The translations under genes and the position numbers were made by a program. 64,000 nt of DNA, from the NCBI GenBank assembly GCA_964035545.1, contig OZ037765.1, forward strand, positions 7,948,698-8,012,697, read 5' to 3'. Shown here piece by piece: positions 56,901 through 64,000 of the stretch; the stretch's first letter is position 1; each line of letters starts with the position of its first letter. Under the pieces are notes generated by a model that was not told where the DNA came from, made no database searches, and worked only from the letters and a program-made list of their open reading frames with translations. Source of the DNA: Bugula neritina. Taxonomy: Eukaryota > Bryozoa > Gymnolaemata > Cheilostomatida > Bugulidae.

Positions 56901-58549
56901 CCAGTACCAATAGTTATATTGGTACTATCAATAAGCATGTCATTAATTAACTGAATTGGACCAGAATAACTTGTTAAGCAGTGAAATTTTTCAAGAATTA
57001 AATCAATTACATATAAATTTATGATTAATACTACTCTAAATCCTTTTTAATTTCATGAGTTGTTTCCCACAAAAAGAGAAAATTAAATACTTTGGTTCTT
57101 GCAGTTATCACTGAAACATAAAGCTTGTCTTTTTATTGAATGTTACGGCGTTTAGGGGAGCCCATCAAGTACTTCACGAGTTACAAATTTTTAATACTAA
57201 TATGAAGTCAGTCTTCTATTTTAACCCTAACCTCTATTTTCCAAATAAAAGTAATACTGGTTGCACTTTGGTTCTTTTTCAAAACAGGAACAGTTTGCTT
57301 GACTCAATATAGATTCAATTCATTCTGGACTAGCTTTAAAATTTTCAATTTTTGACAAATATTGATTCCAACTCGAATTCTATGCCAAACATATTCATAT
57401 TGATTTCCAGAAATGAGCTAATAGTATTAGTACCACAACTATAGGTTTAACTATTACTATTCACTATACTGATATTCTACTAGTGGGTGCAGGTCATATC
57501 GTACACATTTGGTAGGTCGTTTTGTACACATCAATATTTATATATATATAGACTAACAATAAAAGACATAATTTTATATTTATTTATTATTTCATATTTG
57601 ATGAGTCATACAGTAGGGCTCACAAGTATTAGTAACTTGCACATTTCATTTCACTATGCGTTATTTATTATTGTGACATGTAGGTGTTGGGAGGGGGGCA
57701 CTGCTCTTTTCTTTTTAGTTTAGATATTGATATTGTTATCAGTAGATGGCAGCACATAGTTGATAAATATATTTTTTGCCTCAAAAACATGCTAGGAGAA
57801 AAAGAGAGGTGGGGCGCAATAAATAAGTAAGGTAGTATCATTCAAGTAGTCATCTAGTGTATTTATTATTTATTATTCAGTTTGTGTACAGAGCCACTAT
57901 TTTGTATAGGAAACGACAATAACCACTACTACTACTATTACTACTACTAGTACTAGGAGTAGTATTAACGTTTTCCAAACAGAAGTGCTATTACTAGAGT
58001 ACCATTATTAGGTCTAGTAGTAGTACTACTAGTACTAGGTCTAGTATTACTACTAGTACTGTAGTAGTACTGCCGCTACTAGTACTGTAGTTGTAGTAAA
58101 TGTAATGGTCTTCAATTGTAGTTGCCGTTGGTGTTGCACCAACTCCAACACTAGTTTTAAATTTTATATATTTTTATAATTTAACAACTAATATCAATAT
58201 GCTAACAAACCTGAATGTTTGCCCTTCTGAAAAATTTGATGTAGATGAAGACAATTCCGAGCACAGCAACGACAGTGGCGAGTTGAAATGTAGCACTAGC
58301 TGTTAAACTGAAACTAGGTGAAAAGGTAGTTTTAGTCTCAACATCAGCTTCAGCTTGGGTGTGGAATTTGTTACTTTCCATAGTACTGCTCACTATGGTA
58401 GAACTACGTTCAAATTTCTCGGCTATACATTTTGCTCCCCATATAAATAATATAATTCCAACTTTATAGACAACACTAAAATTTTGCAAAAATTGCCAAG
58501 CATAGTGAGAAAAAGAACGCATTTTTTCTCTCTTGGTGGGGAGACACAT
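44940..58549 (-). CDS. CYP51A1: Sterol 14-alpha-demethylase (CYP51), full gene
   Basis: Ten exons join in phase: 58549-58211, 56141-56037, 54676-54500, 54038-53912, 53787-53731, 50696-50453, 49877-49721, 48443-48309, 46858-46746, 45174-44940. The first ATG gives 562 residues. A second ATG, residue 57 at 58381, has a better start context (A at -3, G at +4) and gives 506, close to the human 503, so it may be the true start. A membrane anchor lies at 84-106. CYP51 hallmarks in order: [20 protein letters not shown] (B-C region), AGQHTS in helix I (370-375), the ETLR E-x-x-R (428-431), and the heme loop [10 protein letters not shown] with Cys510. All are intact. The enzyme removes the 14-alpha methyl group of lanosterol in the ER using P450 reductase. 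The gene spans 13.6 kb, with introns swollen by transposons and minisatellites, and is head to head with LSS. Confidence 0.95.
46585..46745. repeat. AT-rich palindromic low-complexity tract in CYP51 intron 9
   Basis: About 150 bases of ATATAATATATTATATAA-type sequence run up to the splice donor of the exon at 46746-46858 (minus strand). It may fold on itself but shows no transposon ends. Confidence 0.8.
48532..48685 (+). mobile_element. 160-bp MITE copy in CYP51 intron
   Basis: Terminal inverted repeats GGTGCAGTAATGGAGAAATT and, read in reverse at the right end, GGGAGCAGTAGTGGAGAAAT. A TA precedes the left end. The internal AATTTCAACCTGCGCCCCAA block is shared with the copies at 44515 and 49922. 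The right flank no longer shows TA. Confidence 0.65.
49922..50078 (-). mobile_element. 160-bp MITE copy in CYP51 intron, inverted relative to the 48532 copy
   Basis: The same family as the copy at 48532 but in the opposite orientation, with clear similarity over the whole length. The element is flanked by TA on both sides (ttTA|gatgcag and ctgcacc|TAcctcc), as expected for Tc1/mariner-type MITEs. It lies just upstream, in transcription sense, of the exon at 49877-49721 that encodes helix I. Confidence 0.7.
51091..52674. mobile_element. Tandem composite of PIF/Harbinger-like non-autonomous elements in CYP51 intron 5
   Basis: A unit of 738 bases is repeated directly: copy 1 spans 51091-51828 and copy 2 starts at 51829, with very few differences over 700 bases. 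Both begin TTA then TGCCCAT(G/A)ACACACTACA. The right-hand terminal repeat, in reverse TGGGGCTGCCACACTACAGT, is present only after copy 2 and is itself doubled as a 55-base unit (52562-52616 and 52617-52671). TTA stands at every junction: 51091, 51829, 52562, 52617 and 52672. TTA is the usual PIF/Harbinger target duplication. No transposase frame. Confidence 0.75.
52680..52790. repeat. GATCGA-rich imperfect repeat next to the composite transposon
   Basis: Short inverted and direct units around AGATCGATCTGAG, GATCGACTGAGATCGATT and TCATCGAAAG occupy about 100 bases right after the element at 51091-52674. Its base content is higher in GC than the surrounding intron. Nature unknown. Confidence 0.4.
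52961..53300. repeat. 23-bp minisatellite, about 14 copies, in CYP51 intron 5
   Basis: The unit aacacaattcagtaagatct(acc) is repeated about 14 times. The first copies carry AATACAATT and the later ones AACACAATT, which suggests stepwise expansion of one variant. The end decays into related aatttagtgaaattt text. Confidence 0.95.
57922..58095. repeat. Degenerate ACT/AGT trinucleotide tract in CYP51 intron 1
   Basis: Runs of actactactatta, agtagtagtactactagta and similar text form a mostly self-complementary tract about 120 bases from exon 1. Confidence 0.85.
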
Positions 58550-58685
58550 TGCTACTGATGTTGCTAACTTGCAGAAGTAGCTACGCTTTGTAAATGAATG
58601 TATATTTGCTTAAAAGACTAAGTCGTTAATTTAAATTTTTAAGATATTAAAATTAATTATGTTTGAAAAAAGCCTATTATTTTAT

Positions 58686-58816
58686 TTATTGGCAAAATTT
58701 CACTCTAAACTATTATTTTACTGAACAAATTTTATAGGCTATGCGACTTTTTTTAATGCATGGATACAACGAATTATCGGCTATTGGCTAGTTTTTAAAC
58801 ACCTGATGACCACGTG
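58686..58816 (-). promoter_or_regulatory. Candidate CYP51 promoter motifs: two CCAAT boxes and one E-box
   Basis: On the CYP51 strand, GCCAAT occurs at 58692-58687 and AGCCAAT at 58789-58783, and a palindromic CACGTG lies at 58811-58816, about 260 bases before the first ATG. In vertebrates, sterol genes are commonly driven by SREBP (E-boxes or SREs) together with NF-Y at CCAAT. These are short motifs and could be chance. Confidence 0.3.
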
Positions 58817-59004
58817 CTAAACATCTGATGCGGTTTCACTTTGTAATTTTTTTTTATTTCACTTTCAGTGATACGCGATATCAGAATCGGTATAACGATA
58901 TCATTGTGATAACTGTGCGTACATATTTATGCAATTTAGAATTCATACTGTCAAATATAAATAATGTAATCATATAGCACTTTATTTGTAAAATACTTTG
59001 AACT

Positions 59005-59420
59005 TGGGTAAAAATTAATACTGACAGTGACACTGGCACTGTGACTGTGACACTGACAGTCACTCTCAGTCACAGTGTCACAGTAATCGTAGATCGAGAT
59101 AAAGATGTTCATGATCACTTCATGTTCAGCTTGAGTTTTACACCATCACCATGACGACACTCATACTGATACTGTCATACTGACACTGAATTTGATAGTG
59201 ATACTGGTACTCGTACTGATATTAACTATTAAGTGACACTCAGTCTCACACTGATTAGTATTACCATTGTGATTGATTCACACTGAGTTACTCATAGTGA
59301 TACTGATAGTGAAACTCATTCTGATTGTGATTGCCATGGTGATGGTGATCGGCAATATGAGTAGACCTAGTTTGAATTTCAAAAAGCAATCAGTATCACA
59401 GTCAGAATGAGAATGAGTTT
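59005..59420. repeat. Degenerate ACTGACAGTGACAC simple repeat
   Basis: Overlapping units such as actgacagtgacactggcac, gactgtgacactgacagtc and gatactgatagtgaaactc recur for about 400 bases with poor order. Confidence 0.7.
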
Positions 59421-59585
59421 GACAATAAATATAGTTATAAAATTAAATGATATAAATCTGAATCACAAATAACTATAAGCATTCTGATTTTAATTTTATT
59501 TGTGGTTTGCATAATTCTTTGACTTCAACTAGGCCTATTAGTATTACCTTGTAGTTGTTTTTGATGGTGCAAGTAGCTGACTAGA

Positions 59586-60851
59586 AATAGAATTTTAATC
59601 ATCATCATCATCATCTTGCTGTCTGCCGTGTCCGACTATGACTTCTGATGTATCATTAGTCTTCATCTGGGTCTGTCAAGTGACAGCATTTGCCATTTGC
59701 CGAGAGATATCTCCTTGTCTTTAAGGTTGCGTTTAATGGTATCTTTGTAACGGAGCCTCGGTCTGCCAATGTCACGGGAGCCTTCTGTTAGCTGTGAGTA
59801 TAAAACCTGTTTTGGGATCCTGGTGTTGTCTAATCTGTTGATATGTCCGGCCCATCTTAGATTTCTTTGAATGAGGGTGTCATATAGACTGGTAATGTTG
59901 GTTTTCTGAAGGATCTTCATATTAGATACAAAGTGCCACCATTTCACTGACAATATCTGTCTTAGTTGATTCATAAGAAAGGTATTTAGCTTGTGTGCCG
60001 TTATCTTATAGACTGTCCATAACTCCACTCCATATAGCAGTGTAGATAAAACAAAGGCTTGGTAGACTGCACATTTTGTCTTGGTTGTCAGGTCTCCGTT
60101 ATCCCAAACTCTTTCTTGTAGCCTTCCGAAAGTTTGTGACGCTTTTGACATTCTCAATTGGAGTTCTTGATCAAGTTTGTTGTTGTTTGTGATGGTTGAG
60201 CCAAGGTATTTGAAGTTCTTGACTGTGTTGAGGATTTCTCCATCTATACTAATTTTTTCTCCCTCATCATGTTCTCCTGGTGGTGGTTGACACATCGTCT
60301 CTGTTTTGGTTATATTTATCTTTAGTCCAAAGTCTTTGGCAGATTTTGCCTAACGGGTGATGATTTCTTGAGCCTGCTGATGGTAGTGGGCAACAAAGGC
60401 AGTGTCGTCAGCAAACATGAGTTCTCTGATGAGTACCTTTCTTGTTCTGGTGGAAAATTTGAACTTGATTGACATTGAACAAGTCAGCGCCAGGTCTTAA
60501 TTGAATTCATACACCCTTATCATAGCCATCAAAAGCATGGTTCATAACCATAGTGAGATAGATAGAGAACAGAGTCGGAGCCGGAACGCAGCCTTGTTTT
60601 ACACCGTTTGTGATCTTGAATGGTGCTGAGAGATCTTCTTTCAGGTTGACAGAGGCTTTCATTCCCGTATGTAGGGCTGCAATCAGGTTAGTGAACTGGT
60701 CTGGGCAGCCAAGCTTTCTTAGAACCATCCACAATGTCGATCGGTTTACTGTGTCGAATGCCTTGGTGAAATCAACAAAGATCATGTATAGAGGCATATT
60801 CTGTTCTATGCATTTTTCCTGAATCTGTCTTAGTGAGAATAGAATTTTAAT
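59586..60851 (-). mobile_element. 5'-truncated LINE (non-LTR retrotransposon) insertion with 14-bp target site duplication
   Basis: The insertion at 59600-60837 is bracketed by an exact 14-base direct repeat AATAGAATTTTAAT (59586-59599 and 60838-60851). On the minus strand it ends in a (GAT)n tail (59598-59615 in plus sense), as many LINEs do. It carries the second half of a reverse transcriptase: motif A FVDFTKAFDTVN (near 60790), motif B GVKQGC (near 60600), the catalytic FADD (near 60405), then a C-terminal region with YLGSTI and RNLRWAGHINR. The frame is broken between motifs B and C and by an in-frame stop after FADD, so it is dead. The endonuclease half is missing through 5' truncation. 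Clade not assigned. Confidence 0.85.
59663..60837 (-). pseudogene. Broken reverse transcriptase reading frame of the LINE copy
   Basis: Two open stretches remain: 60837-60507 (fingers/palm with motifs A and B) and 60295-59663 (thumb and C-terminal region, 210 residues). Between them the frame shifts once and meets a stop codon near 60353. The 5' end is cut by the insertion boundary at 60837. The GVKQGCVPAPTLF segment has a Pro in place of the usual Leu. It is not expected to be functional. Confidence 0.8.
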
Positions 60852-61382
60852 ACTAATAGTAATACTCATAAACAATAGACAAACTATTAGTATTACTATT
60901 AGTTATTACTGTAAAGTGATTACTCATAAGTGGTACTAAACTGGTCACTGGGAAAATAAATTTAAAACTACAGCCTTCATATACTCCGACACAGTATATG
61001 GACCCTTACACCACTTTCACTTTGAGCTATATTATAACTAAAACGAGGTGACATTAGCTATTAGTAATACTGATTTGAATAGATGTACCTCTGCTCGCCT
61101 TTGCTGGATCCTGTGCCTACATACTCTTTTTTACGTGTTTAGTAATAATATTCACTTTCTTAGTAATCAATACTCGCCGGATCTTTTGCATTATTAATAT
61201 TTTAGAAAGCTGAAAATTGAAGAGCACAAAGTGCTATTAACTTCTTCATATTGAACCTATTTTTTAACAATTTATGAAAAAATTTGCTCTAGTCTGATTA
61301 TTTTATGTACAGGTAAAGTTTTTACAATTAAAACGGTACAGCTGTTGAAGAAAGAGTCTTATATTTTTGTCAGATTCAAAGA

Positions 61383-63966
61383 ATGCCAAAATTCAAGTAT
61401 GCAAATAATTTGCGGAGAAACAGAGGTGGTCCTTATAAGACCAAACCAGTGACTGAATTAAGAAGATGGCGTCTCCGTAATGTTGGTGGCAGGCAGACTT
61501 GGCATTATTTAGAATCTAATGAAGAATGCGAAGCATGGCCTCAGACTTTACTTGACAAACATTCATTGGGTTTATCAACAGTTAGTAATTTATTTTATGT
61601 AAAAAATTTAAAACATACATTTTGAAGTTCAAACATTATTTTTTATGTCTCATGAATAGTAAACATCATATTATTTTAATATTGCTGTCAGGATGATTTA
61701 GCACCATCCCTACCTCCTGCCACATCTGCCAAAGCATCCTCATATAATGCTCTCAAGTTTTATGCTGCTTTACAAGCTGAAGATGGTCATTGGGCTGGAG
61801 ATTATGGTGGTCCTCTATTTCTCATGCCTGGTAATACATTTCTTAGCTATTTATTTTTGCCCAGAAACTTGTTAGTACTGAAATACTGCAAATTTATGTG
61901 TTCTCGGGATTAGCATGAAAATATTTATTAAACTTTGTATTGATATTGTATTAAAAATGTGTTAAAATATTCAAATTAATGTTAATATGATTATATTTGT
62001 TTTTATGTACCGGTATATAAAATTTTTAGAACAATTGATATCCTCAATGACTGTTGATTTTACAGGGCTTGTTATAGTAAATTATATCACTGGTACTCCT
62101 TTCTCTGAACCACAGCGGCTAGAGATGATACGGTACTTGCGGTCTGTGCAATGCCCAGATGGTGGCTGGGGCCTGTAAGTAAAATCTTAGTATTTTGCTG
62201 TAAATATTGTATTTCTTGAAATTGTGAGAAAAACTTTAGTGCCAAACTAATCAGTTCTGTGTGAACGTTCTTTTGAATTTGCATGTTGAAAAATTGCGTG
62301 AATTTATTCAGTATTGTTATCTGAAATGTACAAAAATTCAGGCACATCGAAGGCCCGCCTACTGTGTTTGGTTGTGCTCTAAATTATACAACAATGAGGT
62401 TGTTGGGTGTAGAAGCAAATGATCCAGATCTCGTGAAAGCAAGGAAACTTCTTCATAGTTTTGGTAATATTTTGTTCCAAATTTTACATATTTCATTTGC
62501 TATTTAATGAAAACTATTTTAACAAAGCTAATTGGTAATTTTATTACAATACAGGTGGTGCTACTGGTATCCCTTCTTGGGGCAAATTCTGGTTATCAGT
62601 TCTGAATGTGTATTCTTGGGAGGGAATGAACAGCTTATTTCCAGAGATGTGGTGAGTTGCTCTTATTTTAATTTCACTGGAACTTGCATAATTTCTAAAT
62701 ATTTGTTTAGTAGGAAAAGTCTGTAATTTATAGGAATGCAATCTTTCTACAGGCTAGCTTCAAGCTGTTTGCTGTTTCTTCTCATAGTGATTAATTTGTT
62801 GAAGCTTAGAAAAGTTGGTGTGTTTTTTCAGGTATTTGCCCAGCTGCATACCCATGCACCCATCTAAGTTGTGGTGCCACTGTAGACAGGTATACCTACC
62901 TATGGCCTATTGTTATGGGACTAGACTTTCCGCTGAAGTCACTCCTCTCATATCTGCTTTGCGCAAGGTGCCTATTATCTTTTTAAAATAATTCTACTTG
63001 TTTTCACTACAAGATTGACAAAATAGCATTCTATTTAGGTTTTACTTTATTTTTATGTTCCAAGTGTGTCTGTTTGTGCTCAGTAACATTGTTGTTTTAT
63101 TTATCATATGTGATCAATTCTGTAAAACTTAGCCAAACCCTGATCTACTGTAGCTGATACTAGATGAACAAAATATGATGCTATTCAAGTGTTTATTTTT
63201 TATTTCAAGTTGGCGCATTTGCACTTCCTAAAATCGTTGTTTTATTCATCACATGATTGTGCAGAAATAAGTATAACCCTGATTTATTGTAGGAGTTATA
63301 CGTCGAAGATTATGATTCAATAAATTGGCCGTCTCACAGAAATAATGTTTCTTGGGCAGATCTCTATTCTCCACATTCATGGCTCTTAGATTTTGGGTAT
63401 TGTACGTCAGACATGTTTTCATAACACATATATTCCAGTATTCTAATACATACTGTTAATTTGGTTGTTGACTAGTTAACTTATCTTGATTTTATGCTAA
63501 AACTTCTCATATCTCACTGCAATTGGAGTGGCATATCATTGAATTGAAAGTTTATTTGAAGTAAACTGTACATATATACTCACCATATATATAATGTTTT
63601 TAGGAACTCATTTCTTGTGTCATAGAACTTTGCTCTTTGCTTTTAGGTGTTTTAAATACATATGAAAAATATCACAGTAAATGGCTGAGACAGAAAGCCT
63701 TAGACAAGTGCTACGAACATATTTGTGCTGATGATCAGTTTACTGAATGTATCAGTATTGGACCGGTAAGTTGTGATTGTAACTTGTGATATTTTTTGAC
63801 TATACAATGCTTTTGAAGAAATATTTTTAGTTCTTATTTTGAATAAAACTAATTATTACAAATTTTAGATTTCTAAAACTATCAACATGCTGATTCGATG
63901 GAAAGTTGATGGCCCAAACAACAAATACTTCAAATTACACCAGGATCGAGTTTTAGATTATCTTTG
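61383..63966 (+). CDS. LSS: Lanosterol synthase, N-terminal half (3' end outside window)
   Basis: Nine exons join in phase to about 375 residues before the window ends: 61383-61580, 61692-61830, 62066-62174, 62342-62463, 62555-62651, 62832-62967, 63293-63401, 63647-63765, 63869-63966. The reading matches lanosterol synthase along its length: [12 protein letters not shown] near the start, [20 protein letters not shown] (94-112), the QW-type motif QCPDGGWGL (141-149), [30 protein letters not shown] (235-246), the SWLL...LNTYE turn and [12 protein letters not shown]. The exon 7 donor is GTACGT at 63402, not the nearer GTATTG, because only it keeps phase. The enzyme cyclises 2,3-oxidosqualene to lanosterol in the ER membrane. 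The catalytic DCTAE motif lies downstream of the window. It is head to head with CYP51, which acts on its product. Confidence 0.95.
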
Positions 63967-64000
63967 GTAAGTAAACAAGAATCATTATTAAAAATCGTTC

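Larger units (their letters stand above)
58550..61382. other. Shared 5' intergenic region of CYP51 and LSS
   Basis: About 2.8 kb between divergent start codons. It contains candidate promoter motifs close to CYP51 (58686-58816), a degenerate ACTGAC/CACTGTGAC simple repeat (about 59005-59420), and a truncated LINE insertion (59600-60837). The remaining sequence near LSS (60852-61382) has no motif I can defend. A 3' splice site-like TTTTTGTCAG near 61366-61375 suggests an upstream non-coding LSS exon. Confidence 0.55.

Noticed and set aside
62087-62347. Minus-strand ORF of 86 residues
   Set aside because: It is antisense to LSS exon 3, whose plus-strand reading is clearly conserved.

Overview
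The window is nuclear DNA of a non-insect, non-nematode invertebrate animal, probably a marine phylum that still makes its own sterols. The reasons are spliced genes with GT-AG introns, AT-rich non-coding DNA, several small transposon families, animal-specific families (Nanos, ADAMTS-like, CSPG-repeat protein), and both lanosterol synthase and CYP51, which insects and nematodes lack. I cannot name the phylum from the sequence. All exon joins below were worked out by hand from splice sites and reading phase; none has transcript support.

Layout, left to right. (1) 23-3253 (+): the 3' part of a ZCCHC2/ZCCHC14-like zinc-knuckle gene. (2) 3254-7394: spacer with two MITEs and, on the minus strand, a two-exon gene for a 58-residue secreted peptide that no single long reading frame reveals (5283-5641). 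(3) 7395-14991 (+): an 11-exon ADAMTS-like secreted protein with six thrombospondin type 1 repeats and a PLAC domain but no protease. (4) 15695-19788 (-): proteasome subunit alpha type-4, convergent with the ADAMTS-like gene. (5) 21765-31839 (+): a 1740-residue type I membrane protein built of CSPG-like repeats. (6) 31840-42351: gene-poor spacer with one possible small gene, one hAT-like remnant and three foldback elements. (7) 42352-43992 (+): nanos. (8) 44940-58549 (-): CYP51, ten exons, with transposons and minisatellites in its introns. (9) 59586-60851: a 5'-truncated LINE copy with an intact 14-bp target site duplication. (10) 61383-end (+): the first nine coding exons of lanosterol synthase, running off the window.

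The most notable arrangement is that LSS (oxidosqualene to lanosterol) and CYP51 (lanosterol 14-alpha-demethylation), the enzymes on either side of lanosterol in sterol synthesis, lie head to head about 2.8 kb apart. Such linkage suggests possible shared control, with the LINE copy sitting in the space between them. The other genes have no evident pathway link to one another. The secreted peptide gene, the minimal ADAMTS-like protein and the CSPG-repeat receptor are the least familiar coding products. The transposon content (PIF/Harbinger-type copies with TTA duplications, a MULE-like palindrome with a 10-bp duplication, foldbacks and a TA-flanked MITE pair) is well enough preserved to define families.
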